From NCBI GenBank assembly GCA_963969495.1, contig OZ018329.1, forward strand, positions 71,637,452 to 71,701,451: 64,000 bases of DNA, written 5' to 3'. Numbering within the stretch: position 1 is the stretch's first letter; each line of letters opens with the position of its first letter. The stretch comes from Ceratothoa steindachneri. Taxonomy: Eukaryota; Arthropoda; Malacostraca; Isopoda; Cymothoidae. Positions 1-11,524 of the stretch are shown here, one piece after another. The position numbers and the translations under genes were made by a program. The notes below the pieces were generated by a model. That model was given only the letters and a program-made list of their open reading frames with translations. It made no database searches and had not been told where the DNA came from.

Positions 1-226
1 ACCTATACCTTGAAGATAAGTCAAACGGCGAAATCTTGGGGTGTCTTATCCTCTTGTGATATCGGTTCTCGGTCTCGTCAGTCTGGACCTGCCTTTAGTG
101 AGTTATTCTACCCCTCCTCCTTCTTTGTTTTTCATCTTCTGGCTCACCCCACCACATTCAGAGGGAACGTTGGTGAGTATGAAGAAGAGAAATAGGGTCT
201 TTTTTGCCATTTTTCGTTCGTTCTAG

Positions 227-421
227 GTGTCGGAACGAGCGTGTACGGCCGCGAAGCCGAGCGCAGATCGGTCGTGGAGTCCATGAGGATGAGTTTCCCA
301 GCGACACCGATCCCCGGCGCGGGCATTGGCGGGTTGGACGGCGTGGTGGGACTTCGCGACTCCAAAGATGTGTTGAGGGAGGCGTGTCTCTTCCCGCTCT
401 GCTATCCTCATTTATTCCAAG
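227..421 (+). CDS. VPS4-like AAA ATPase, exon a (linker and start of AAA module)
   Basis: The acceptor is TTCTAG at 221-226 and the donor is GTAAAT at 422. The exon starts with two nucleotides completing a codon and ends one nucleotide into a glycine codon completed by the next exon. It encodes about 64 residues. The second half (GLRDSKDVLREACLFPL, then CYPHLFQ) matches the AAA segment before Walker A that reads G-L-x-x-A-K-x-x-L-K-E-A-V-x-x-P-x-x-x-P-x-L-F in VPS4 and katanin. The first half is a linker without a recognised domain. No stop interrupts the exon frame. A possible earlier splice donor (GTGAGT at 172) was seen, but no supported upstream exon. Confidence 0.82.
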
Positions 422-2889
422 GTAAATTAATCTTTTATGTCCCACAAACATGGGTGATGGGGTATAACGTGCCAGCGAGAACTTGTATCGTATTTACGCA
501 CTCTGCCCGTCGTGGGGCTGGGGGTGGGGCCTTCCCTAAGATTGTTCGGGATCTATTTTTTGTCAGTCTTTTCCAATTCCGAGCGCCTCAAGGAGTTTCC
601 TTTTTAGACTACTCAAACTGAGGGCTTCTACATACTTTCACTTTCCATCACTTCACTACTTCCATTAAGAGCCTCTCCTTGTTAGTTTTTACTTCTTAGT
701 TTTAGGTGAATAATGATAATCTATTTCTTATGACCGTGGTCTTTTCTTTTTCGGTAGGTGTCTTCAGCGGGGGGAATCCTCACGAGTTCTTGGCTTTTTT
801 CCGAATTGAAAAAAAAGTCGAATTTTGGATTGATGGTGTTTTCTATTGTTATTATTTGTTCTTTCTTTTTCTCTATTATTAGGTTGTCTAGAGATTAATT
901 TCGTTATTTAATAACGAACGATAGGTGATTACAATCCAGCGAGTGCGGATTGAATTTATGCCACTGCTCTCAAATGCCTCTTTTTTTTCCTTAAGTTCAA
1001 CAAAATTCCTCGGCGTCATTTCTTCGTTCGTCAAACGTGTGCTTTGTTCGAAGGTGACTAAAAACATTAAAATCAGCAGGGAAAAGTACAGCGAGGCTCC
1101 TCCTTGACTCTCAATTTCTGTGGTGTCATCCTTGATATCCGACAACCATTAACTTGAACTGCAGGCCACCTTCATTTGACCAGATTAAGTTGTTTCATTC
1201 ACACCGTTCCATGCAGTCAACTCAATTTTCGAAATTATTTGAGGTTTCCGATGGTAGTGAATAATATAAACCGTAGTTTCCTATCTGAGCCGCCATAATC
1301 TTTTGAGTGAACTTGAACTGTTGCGAAAATGGTTTAGGATTGTCGTTCAAAATCGATTTCTCATCACCGATTATTATGGTTTCAGGAAATGGATCATTTT
1401 AGTACCGCCGGAGTAGTGTAATGGTGGTGTAATACAGCCTATTTATCAGGCCATGCGCAGACCACTTAATATTTCTTAATTGCACGCAGGAGGCTGACAT
1501 TGCCAGATTTGTTTACTAAGTTTTCTACGAACTCACTATTGTATAAAGGTCTTTTACACCATCCTCTTCACTTCGCTTTCATCTAGAAATGACTTCCTTC
1601 CACAATCTCCTTGATCTTCAACCTCAAGCTGTGCCGTAACCATATACCTGGTTAATGGTGCGTTCTGTTCCCCCCCCCCCTCTTTTTATCTCTCGCTGGC
1701 CCAATTTTTCTTCTGAGCGAGCAATGTTGTCCCCCTCCCCCTTGGATTACATAATTTACTTCTGATTATCACCCCCCCCCCCTCCCCGAGAAAAATTGTA
1801 TGCTCTCATTCCCTGGGTTGCAATTTTCATTTCGTTCGAATCATCCAAGATCAATTGTCTTTTTATTTCGTTTCCCTTCTTTCCTTATTGATTATATTTA
1901 TTCAATCCCGCTGTAAGATGGATGACCTGATTTTTGTTGCAAAATCGTGGCAGTTTAGGTAAGCTGTGAGCCGACTCAGTCCTTAGGATCCCAAGTAATT
2001 CGAACTATGGACTCGGTTGACTTTTATGGGGGACCCAATGTGATTTTTATTCATTTGTCTTTCACATATTAATTAGGTTAGGGGAAGTGGAGTTTCTTTA
2101 GGTGTCGAACCATAGGGACCTAACCTAACTACTTTGATTGAACAAATTACCATTAGCAGGCCAAAACCCCACAGGGGAGGGTACCCTGTTTAGTTTGCTG
2201 CACATGATAAATGGAGGGATTGCACGTCCTCCTGGCTCGACCCAGTGCCAGGGTAAGATAATAATAGTTGATCAACCACTCTACCCCTTAGTTGACTCGC
2301 CTATCTCTATTCTTATTTATCCCATCCAACTTTTCTTTTTACTATCCAGAGAGTTTTTTGTGGCTCGGCGCACTTTCGTCATCTTACCATGACCTAGCTG
2401 ATTGCCAGTTTGCACCATGAGGTCCCGACATACTGCGAGGGCCGAAAGGCCGCTAAATAAAAGAGGTATTAGGCACGAGGTGTTGCTTATTCTCTTCATC
2501 GCTTCGAGTGCAGCACATATGGGGTGTCTACACCGGACAGTTGTCTATTGCTCAAGACAAGGTTGCCATCGTGGTGGATCGATTTGTCAAAGCCCATCTT
2601 AGTTTGAACCTGCAGGTCGAGTATGTGTAAATGATCACATTCTGGAGGTTACTGATCCTATGGGGACTTTTCCTTAACCTCTCAAGACATTGGGAGGTCA
2701 TAGGATCTACTTTCCATGAGTCTTTTTCTTTTTTTAGAACTTTGAACAGAACTGAGGAAAAAATAGTAAAGCGCTCGCAGACGAAAGGAGAGCCTCCTCC
2801 AAGAGCACCCTCGTCTACCTTAGGAGGAGGGGAGGTAGAGGTAGCTCGAGGCACCTATTCAACCAATGGATGAGCTCTCTTCCAACCAT
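422..2889. other. Start of intron 1, no gene seen
   Basis: No protein similarity was recognised on either strand. The stretch is AT-rich and holds two pure C runs (1670-1680 and 1772-1782) and two short CCTAA/TTAGG-like runs near 2071-2084 and 2115-2130. Short open frames here have no motif and lie in low-complexity sequence. Confidence 0.6.
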
Positions 2890-3629
2890 TCGATTGCGGT
2901 AAAGAGGTTTTGCCTTTACCATCTTATGAGCGGCCCTCCGGCAACTCAACATCTAAAAAGCAGGAGTCCCTACTCTTTCTCAGCCGCCGCTCCTAATCTC
3001 TTCTAGCGAAGAGGGAGTTTCCCCCTCTCCTATGCCTACGGGTGAGGGGGCGTTCCCATCACCCCCTTTGTTACAATTATCTCTGGGTAACTCTATCTTT
3101 ACCGGTGACGTCGCTGGGAGTGGATATGCTCACTCCTCATTTTTTTCCAATGGGGGTCGGCGTGCACACATTCGACGAATTTTGCTCAAGTAAGCCATGG
3201 GACCTTTGAGTTCCAGGTTGGGATCTTGACACCTTGGGCGAGCAGATGGAGCCGCTTCAGAGGTGGACATGGGCTTGGAGGGGTTTCTTTCCCAGATGAC
3301 AGGGCCCTCCCAAGTGGCGAATAATGACTAGAATGGGAATACCACCGAGCCTAAGTCCGATCCTGTCAAGATCCTCCCGGGACAACAATAGGAGAGGAGG
3401 GACCTCCTCTCTCTGATGTGACCCCAAAGAGAGCCAAATTCTTCCCAATTTTGCATAAGGATAAGGCTGGCCAACATGTTCCATCGGTGTTAGGCTTTAG
3501 GTAGGCTACTTCGGTATGGTAGAGAAGGTCACCCGTGTTTCGGACGAGAGCATTCTATTGAATTCGGCTGACGGTGCACAAGTTGGCTATTATAAGTGCC
3601 ATCCTGAAATTTGATGGCTAGTAACACAG

Positions 3630-4090
3630 TGCTCTACCATGAATTCAGTAAAAGGATTGGTGTACGCGAGAGAACTCGCGGACTACTACTTAGAAGACGT
3701 CACGGAATATCTCACCCACCAAAGACTGTTCAAGGTAGAGCGTGTGGTGAGGAAAAAGGGAGGGGGCCTCGAGATCCACTCCTCGGTGCGTGCTGGGTGG
3801 TGTCGCTACCGCGTCCAGGCATTCTGGCCACTGCCGCTTTTGCATACGTACCAAATCGGGTTAACCTATAATATGTGAAATCTAGGCAAAGGCCTGCCAT
3901 AAAAAAACATCTGTTAAGTTGAGCCAAGTGTGTGAATTGTGGCGAGCCACGCCCTGCTTCTTCGTATCAATGTAATTCGTATCTTTTAGACAAAGAGATC
4001 CTGGCTGTTCAGGCTACGGATCGAATCGCTTTTCGAGAGGCAAAGTATTTGGTCCTCTCTGACCCGGTTAAAACCCAGGGCTTCCATCCA
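3630..4090 (+). pseudogene. ORF1 (Gag-like) remnant of I-clade copy A
   Basis: The ORF1 product of I-like elements is an RNA-binding, nucleic-acid-chaperone protein that packages the transposon RNA. From 3639 the frame reads MNSVKGLVYARELADYYLED and continues to a 'K-V-E-R-V-V-R-K' segment, parallel to 12806-12940 in copy B. The zinc-knuckle region follows at about 3928, in another frame: CVNCGEPRPASSYQC, then a leucine/lysine segment resembling 'LLDKEILAVQA'. The first knuckles present in copy B are eroded here. At least two frame changes and a stop near 3876 make it non-functional. Confidence 0.7.
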
Positions 4091-4479
4091 CTCAACGCCT
4101 TCCATTAAAGCGAAGTGGCCGCGCGCCTCCATTGAATCATACTCAGAAGGCAAACCCTCCGAAGGTCGTCGTGTGATCATCTTCTGACTGCCAGTTGAAT
4201 GGAGGTTTGCAACTGAGGAGGGGGGAGGGGCTTGGCTCGCTCGCCCCTGTCTAAGGCTGGAAGGGACGCCTTGGAGATTCTGGTCCATCTAAAGACTAGG
4301 GATTTGTAACCTCCAGGCCGACCCGCCCACCGAGTCGAGGCAGGTGGGGAAGACTCGCACGGTGAGCCCAACCTCTACCAGTAAGCCCGCGAAGGCAGCG
4401 GCGCGTTAGTCAGTTAAAAGCCCACGGAGTTCTACCTCCACGAAAGTTACGGCCACCCTTACAAAGGTCTGCTCGAAGA

Positions 4480-7400
4480 GGCACCCGTAGATCCTTCGAA
4501 GGGCAATTCCTTCAATGGAATTACCCTGGACTCCTGGATAACTGGGAGGAACTTCGGACGCTCGCCTCCTCCCGTTCCCTCTTACCTATTTTTCTCTGTT
4601 GAACATGTTTATTAGCGCGTGCTTCCCCCCTGCCCACTCTCTAGAGTACAAGGGTTTTTGAAATCCCATCATGACGTGATGGTACCGGGCAGGCAGATGC
4701 GCGTTTTAGAACATGATATGGTCTTGTTCTTCTTCTTGTTTGAAATACATCAGGCATTGGTAGTGCAGCTCTGCCTGGATACGTAGTATACTTTCATTTT
4801 AGCATACATTCTACCGTCAGGCAGCTTCGATGCGACGGATTTCCATCGCATCCTGGCACGGTTGCCGTGGCCCTTTCTCATCTTCTGAAATTTGAACGAT
4901 AGACACCTCATCTGTGGGAAAAATACGATCAATTCCATGGGCCAGGTAGTTACTCACCTGAGAGAATAGTTGGAGATAAGTGTCCTGAATGTGTATGAGT
5001 TTAGGTATCACTCTCCGAGAACAGCTCTCCGGATGGTGATGATCTTTATGGTAATGAACAACTTTACTATCAAAATATCATTTTTTGGGCAGCTGCCGCC
5101 CTAAAAACTGCCTATGTTGTGCTTATAATGGGGGTCGGGGTCTGTATTTCGGAAAATGACTGTATTTCTCTATCCCAGTTAAAGAGGGAGGTCCTTTGAA
5201 GTCTTTAAGTTCTTCTCCGTCACGCTCATCACTGTGGGTCTGACTAGCATTTATAGAACGTTTGCACGTTTTGCACTCCGTTCGCGACCTTGGTCGTCGG
5301 CTGAGTGTGAGACAGTCCTCAGAGAAACAATAAGCATAGGATCACGCTCGAAAGATTTCATTGGAGGTGAATTTCGTCCAGCTAGGGCTAGGTTCCAGTA
5401 TATGGGAGAGGACCACTAGCTTGAAAGCGCACCGACAAAAGGGACGGAAAACCACGCGTTCAGACGGGCTGAGTAACGAGAGAGTGCAACGAGGTCAGGC
5501 AAATTATGGAAAATGGCAAATTTCAAGGTTATTTAAAGAGACTTGTACATAAATAGAATTTTATTTACACAAAAAAATTAAGAAGAGAATTGAAGGGTAA
5601 AATTACCTCAGAGAATTAACGGGCAAAAATCTCATTAATAAACGAAGGGGGGAAGATTAACTCAATTGGGTTACTGAAGGGGGGAGGGGGGTTGGCTTAC
5701 GGATGTCTTCTGCTCTTGAGTTGAGGCCGCTCGAACTTCAAAGCGGGAGGTTAGAGTGATGACGGTTCTCCAAAAGCAAGGAAGGGGGCTAACTTCCGGT
5801 CCAGGGGAGAGTATTTTGGCTACCCGAAATGAGTTGGGCTTCGACAGGAGTTGATGAAAGAAGTCTGGAAAATCACTCGGGGCGATCTTTCAGTGGAATT
5901 ACCTCCTGGCTGGGGCTAATTCCAAATACACAAAATAGTCCAGCTGTCACTTTGCTTTTTTGCTAGCACTTGACTTGGAACCATGGAAAAATCTTCTTGG
6001 TTCTGGCGAGACTTCTCAACTCTGTGTGTCTTCCGGGGAGTCGAGCGTTATTTATATCCGAGGCTCTCCCCGGAGTTGTGGGTTAGCGGGAAACAGCTCT
6101 ACTCTCGAAGGGCCTCGAATCTTCTGGCAGAGCTATTTTAGCCCGCATGAAGGTGAATCGTGGGGGACTCGATTCGAGGCTACCAATTGTGGAAGGAGGG
6201 GGGGAAGGGGTAGGCTTAGCACTTTAGTCCTAGCCGGGCCTTTTGCTGCACATGGGAGTTCCTTTCTGCTAAAGATCTTCCACGTGGGGATTCCCCCACA
6301 ACGTCCGCTGCTCTTCTTGACGGACATACGTGTGTTTACTTAACGATAAAACTCCTCTTGCAGAGGAGTTGAAGCGAATCAAAAGAATTCTGGCAAGTTC
6401 TCGCAAGACAGTTCCCATCAAGCACTATGGAGAACGGGACCGCATTCTAGGGTCCAGCATCTATGGCCGAGTCCTTAACTACCACTTTCTCCGCATTCTC
6501 TAACGGAATGCTGCTCTTCCAGCATTTATTGCAAGTTTAAGGCTTGCTTAAGGACGCCGACTGGACTTAACTTCCAAAGGCGGGGAACCTTTAAACGACC
6601 TGTTTACGCGAAGTGAGCTGCTTTTCGCTCTCGTTTTGTACGCGGATAGAGCCATTGGTCTGGAGGATATATCGTACCCCATGCCTCGACACTTGGGTGA
6701 GCGAGGAACTGCCTTTTTTTACATTCGTTTCTGGAAAATAGCCACAGTGCTTTCATTTTGCATGCCGAGGAGAGATCACTCATCCTGGTCGGTTTTAACC
6801 CAATTTCTCTAAACTTTAGTCTGTGGAAGTTACTGGAGAAATTGGTTAATGGCAGACTAGATTATTTTTGGGGTAGTGTAAGCTATCTGTTTCCTACACA
6901 TTGGGCTTTCTCAAATTCCGCCCTATGTTGTAAGTTCATTTTCGGCTCATAAAAACTTTCCTCCAGGCCTTGCTTTGTAGACAGCACTTCGCCAGTGTTT
7001 TTTCGATCTGGAGAAGGATAATGACAATGGAGACATCTAAACTATAGGGGCAAGTGGACGTCTCCCAATCTTCATATTTAAGTTTTTGTTAGGTCGTCGA
7101 TTTTGCATACGGGTGTGAGGAACACTGTCCAGTCCCAGAGGAGAGGAGGCAGGTGCCTTCCCCCTCCCAAGAAGTGTCCTCAGTGTCGTTTGCTTTCCAG
7201 TGAGCATCAGCGGCATTTCATCTGTGCTGCCGGAAAATGTTCTTGCTACTCTCTACATGGACGACCTTTCGATCTCTTTTGGTGCGCTCCAGATGCTAAC
7301 TCTGGCGCGTCGAATCCAATAGGCATTGGGCAGTATGTCTCGCTACGCCCTGACGTACTGATTTTATTTGGCCAATAAAAATATAGAACCCTTCCGTTGC

Positions 7401-8720
7401 CATCCAGGGACCCACCCTGACCCGGACTCGCTCATACAAGGGGCTCACCTGAAAGCGGTATAATTGCAATGGTTCCTTGCTCGCAACCTTAGTGTCTCTT
7501 GTACCCGCGCCATTTACATTCTTCGTCCCCTGACGTACATCTTCTGGTGTTACTGATAGGGCTATTGTTTTATTTTTCTATCATCCTTTTTTTCCTGAAA
7601 GCTCGAATAGGATAGGAGTTTTATGCATCCGCAGCCAAGCGTGAATTGCGGAAGGTGTACGCGATTCACCTCACCGGTCTCCGTTTAGCGACCAATTTCT
7701 TCCGCACGTACCATATAGAAATCCTACTTTTGGAAGCGGTGATATAATGCTCACTCTGTGCTGTGCACAATGCTTTATCCGCTAGCCTGGTGCCTCCTTC
7801 AATTGTCAACGGCTCTCATTGTATCCACGGCCAATCTCAACCTTGCTTATGACGCCGAAAAACTCCAATCATACCATAACTTTTTTGGCTTTAGTGGTTA
7901 TACATCTTCTCTGACGGCTCGCTATAGCTCTCGTGTATGTAGCATCTCTGGCTCTGACTAGGACTCAACCTTGGATGGTACCACGTTTGCCCATTTTTGG
8001 CCACACCTCTTCTCCCAAAGCTTCTACACCGCCAGAAGTATTAAGTTTGATCTTTTGGGCACAAACTACGTGTCACACTGCATCCCTGCCAGTGTACACG
8101 GATGGCTCCATATCCGAAGAGGGGTCAGTTTTCACATCATATCCCTCCTGTTTGAAGTTTGCGGTGCTCCACCAGGCCCTGCATCTATCTGTAATGCCAT
8201 GCTGGCTCTACTATACCTTTCATTATAGAAGTTTACGTGTCATGCCCGGTTCGGAAAGCAAATTGCGATTTATTGCGACTCACATAGCACCCTAAGTGCT
8301 TTTTATGTATTGGAATCTCCACATTACCTGGTTCGCAGTATCTGCGACCCCACGACTGCTGCAAGCCGGATGGATGTCGAAATTATCTTTTGCTGGGTTC
8401 CTGGATATGTAAAGATTGCGGAAGTGAGTGCGCTGCTAAGATGGACAAAGAGTCCTCGAGGCCTAGTCGTCATTGCACCGCTACAATTTCCGTGGACCAA
8501 CCCCAATGCCCGGATGGCTTTTAGTTGTCTTCTGGCCTCTTTTAATCGATCACACTGGCAGATCGCACCGCTATTTGATGAAGCGTTCCCCTGCACTTTA
8601 AGTGTGACGATTGTGTAGGCTCCAAACTGTTCCGCACATTCTTCTCGAATCTCCCAGTCTAGGAGATCTTTGCACACTTTACCTACTCCGGTACCGGTAC
8701 GAGATAAGTCACTATCGTTT
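4480..8720 (+). pseudogene. ORF2 (EN-RT-RNase H) remnant of I-clade copy A
   Basis: ORF2 of this clade nicks DNA, reverse-transcribes the element RNA at the nick, and carries an RNase H. Recognisable pieces in order are: an endonuclease fragment at about 4500-5100, with many substitutions; an RT segment with the catalytic box LYMDDLSISFG at about 7251-7285; an RNase H segment at about 8090-8300 with VYTDGS, and the 'FCWVPGY' strand at about 8389-8410. Stops interrupt every segment, and an insertion at 5430-6285 separates the endonuclease from RT. The catalytic YMDD is still readable, but no frame covers a whole domain. Confidence 0.7.
5430..6285. other. Unclassified insertion inside I-clade copy A
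   Basis: Copy B runs without a break from 'CGAAGCACGCCCGCCG' to 'CTCTTCTTGG' at about 15170-15195. In copy A the matching flanks are about 850 bp apart. The intervening sequence has no recognised protein motif. It contains purine-rich GGGGGAGG runs near 5646-5692 and 6193-6210. No clear terminal repeats or target duplication could be found by eye, so its class is unknown. Confidence 0.45.
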
Positions 8721-8940
8721 GTCCCTTGACTCGCCGTGATTTTGCGCACGGCAAACTTCTGTGTTATCGACTTTTTGGATGATGTGGGCCTCCTCCATTC
8801 TATTTAACTTCATAGATTTGGGGCGCATTCTTAGACGCCATAAGTAGTCTTGCCTCCCTCAGGCGTCTGAGCTGGATCGTGCTCTTTTCTTTCCTTTGTG
8901 GTTGCCAAATTAATTACCTAAATTTAATTAGCAAGGTGGG

Positions 8941-10050
8941 ACCCCCTTAAATAAAAAAACCCGCTTCCTAGAAAATACTTTAATCAATCAAAATATACTT
9001 GACTTGTTTAAGCGAAAAATAGTGAAAATGAAAAGAGAAATCATGTTAGAGATAGATTCTTTGGTGACACTAATCCTGAAAATTCTTGGTCCGGAAATTT
9101 TTCTTTAGGGGAAAGTTGTTTTTTTATAAAGGTGATTGTTTAGTACTTAATCAAACTATAATTGTTATATTCATTATTATACAAAATTTCCAAGATCACT
9201 TTTGTTATAATAACTACTGATAATGTACAAAGGAAATGTATAGATTCACAGATATACAAAGAACATAAAAAGAACTATGGATTCACTAGTATTTGAAGTA
9301 TTCAGCGAGTATGGAAATAGTATGCCCTTTCTGTTTGTTGGTAATATGTTGTATTTCAAGAACGCTAGAGCATCGTCTTCCCACATTAATTCTTTGCCAG
9401 ATGTTTTTGCTTTGGCAAAGCAGATGATTTGCCACATTCAGCTTGAATAACTGCAATTAATGGTTTGATTTTTGAGGCATTTCTAGCCAATTAGCATCCT
9501 TCCTGTATATAAGCTATGCGTTTACCAATCAGTGAGTCCACCTCTTATTACTTCTTTATAAGTTTGACAATTTCGGGGCAAGGGACATCAACCACTTCCT
9601 TTCTTCATATCTCCTATAGATTCCCAGAGGCTGAACAGAATAAAAAAAACTTCTAAGGAGAGTTACACAACGATTGTAGACCCATCTCGTAGCACGCAAC
9701 TCTATTTCCATTATAATTTACACTCGGTTCAACAAGAACCCCCATCCCCCTTTGTTTATTTGTCATTTCATTATCTGAAGGCAGAACCTTTGATATTCCT
9801 TTCGGTCCATTTTTTGTTGTTGTTGCATTGATCCCCCGGAACAGATGATATTTGCTCTCTCCCACCGCTTGGGAAATTAATGGAGAAAGCCTTTAATCCT
9901 ACAACCTGAGCTGTAGACCACGTCAATTTTACCACAATTGAGATCACCGAGTTGATTAAATTCCCATGCTACACACATGTATTGAAGCTCATGTGTCCTA
10001 ACATGGAGATGACAAACAAAATAAAAGAAATATAACTTTTGTTTTTAACA
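8941..10050. other. Intron 1, AT-rich spacer with no gene seen
   Basis: AT-rich sequence between the 3' end of I-clade copy A and an ORF1 fragment. Short frames here have no motif, homopolymer runs are frequent, and nothing was recognised on either strand. Confidence 0.55.
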
Positions 10051-10059
10051 TGTGACTAC

Positions 10060-10740
10060 CTTAGACAAACATCCGAACAGAAGTATACAAATATCCAAAT
10101 ATGCTTTTCCTGTTAACAAATGGAATTCCATGTGGCAAAGAAGTGTTCCAACAAAGAAGAGAAAAAATACCCCGAATGTGGCATGGGGAGCCATGCTTGA
10201 ATATCATATGAATCATCGACTAAAAAGTACCTCAACTGCACACGACTCCACCGCATAATGATTATGGCCTGCCTGAAAAGAAAGCGAATCAAGGCTAGAA
10301 ATCAAACCAACTTAGGAATTGCAAAAACAACCATAGGAGAAAGGAAAAAAATCCAACCATTAACATGATTATGGACAACGCAGTGCTAGAAATATTAACG
10401 TGTATACTACATAAACGCCCACGTTAGCAACATTAGATAAGAAGGAACCTTCTCATCCATATTGAATAACCTCTTCAAAAAAAACAAGGTGGATGCCTTC
10501 GTCGGAGATTCTGGGAAGAAACCTGGAGAAAGAGAAGAACGAACCAGATGAAGAAAAAAACAACAAAAAAACCCGACCACAGAGGAAGAAAGCGAGGACG
10601 CTGGAGTCTCTCTTTTAGACCCAACCGAAGATGGGAAAGAGGTGACATACGAGAAAGATTGCAAATCAGAGACAGCAGAAGAGGAACAATCGGACGGAAA
10701 CTCCCTAGACAGCAATGACCCCAATTCAAATGAAGGGCAT
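10060..10740 (+). pseudogene. ORF1 zinc-knuckle fragment of a Jockey/L2-like retrotransposon
   Basis: Reading through stops, the segment gives YPECGMGSHA, then KKYLNC and HRIMIMAC. This aligns with the knuckle of the nearly full element at 29.6-29.73 kb (CSECETQGHSWSYC, CINC, HRIMAMMC). Downstream, ILTCILH at about 10393 parallels VLTCILHA at about 29843. The last 250 bp encode a Lys/Glu-rich acidic tail like the ORF1 end of that element. Only ORF1 is present, so this is a short internal piece of an old copy. The - strand open frames over the same bases are complements of this tail. Confidence 0.6.
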
Positions 10741-11524
10741 CGTTATGACGCCTGCGAATTTAATTTACGCGTATATTATAGTAAGCACCCCCCCCCCCTC
10801 CCGCCGCTTTAACGGCTTTAGAATGAAAGACATCAATCATGCAGGGAATCATTGACGGACGGAAAGTGCAAATGGAAATGATTCTGCGACGGAAACCTAA
10901 ACGAACACGCGCCCTCTCCAGGCCCTAGTGCCCTCTCAGTTTCGCACCCTCTCAGCCTAAATGGCTGCAGGAAGGCCCGCAGTTATATATATTTCACAAT
11001 TTTAACTCCATCTACGTTCATCGCTTTCTGCCGTGCTGACGGGATCCAGCGCTCCGTCCGGCCCCAGCTTAGTCTCTCTTCCTTCATTCAGATAGCGTGT
11101 ATTTCTCCCCTACTTCGTCGCTTTTCAAACAACCTCTCCCACAGCTTTCTCTGGCCAGCCTCTAATTTCACAAGGTAGATGCTGACCTTCTTTTCAGCCA
11201 GCCGTCCCGGATTGGGGCTAAGGGGGGAGGGGACAATGTTCCCTAACCCCTGAGCTCCGGTCTGGGGTGGTTGGTTTTTAGCAACCTGCTTCATCCCCAC
11301 CCATACCTTCCTCACATCCATTTTCCTCTCCTCTTCACAATCTATCTTTTTTGCGCCGTGTCCAAGGTGAAGCCGCCATGCCGATGGACTGCCAGGCCAC
11401 CAGGCGGGAGGAGTAATCCCAAATGGCGGCACCTGGCTCTGCCTGGCCTGTAAGCACCTCTTGCAGTGCTGGCTACTGCGAGAGGTGATGCGCGATTGCG
11501 TCCCGTGATACAAATAGGGTCACC

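Larger units (their letters stand above)
2890..8940 (+). mobile_element. I-clade non-LTR retrotransposon, copy A, decayed
   Basis: The stretch is collinear with the better kept copy at about 11.0-18.1 kb: Ser/Pro-rich ORF1 start (about 2960-3120), ORF1 core and zinc knuckle (3600-4090), endonuclease (about 4480-5100), reverse transcriptase (about 6290-7450), RNase H and C-terminal segment (about 8060-8720). The combination of a CCHC ORF1, APE-like endonuclease, RT and a C-terminal RNase H domain is typical of the I clade. Stops and frameshifts are frequent. About 850 bp at 5430-6285 has no counterpart in the other copy and looks like an insertion. Both ends are approximate, and no poly(A) tail or target duplication was identified. 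Confidence 0.8.

Noticed and set aside
172..226. An exon ending at the GTGAGT near 172
   Set aside because: The frame needed to join with exon a has stops at about 96-101 and no family similarity upstream.
8324..8749. 141-codon - strand frame
   Set aside because: It is antisense to the RNase H part of I-clade copy A, which has real similarity on the + strand.
10407..10729. Two overlapping - strand frames rich in Ser, Phe and Leu
   Set aside because: They are complements of the acidic/basic ORF1 tail of a Jockey/L2-like fragment on the + strand.
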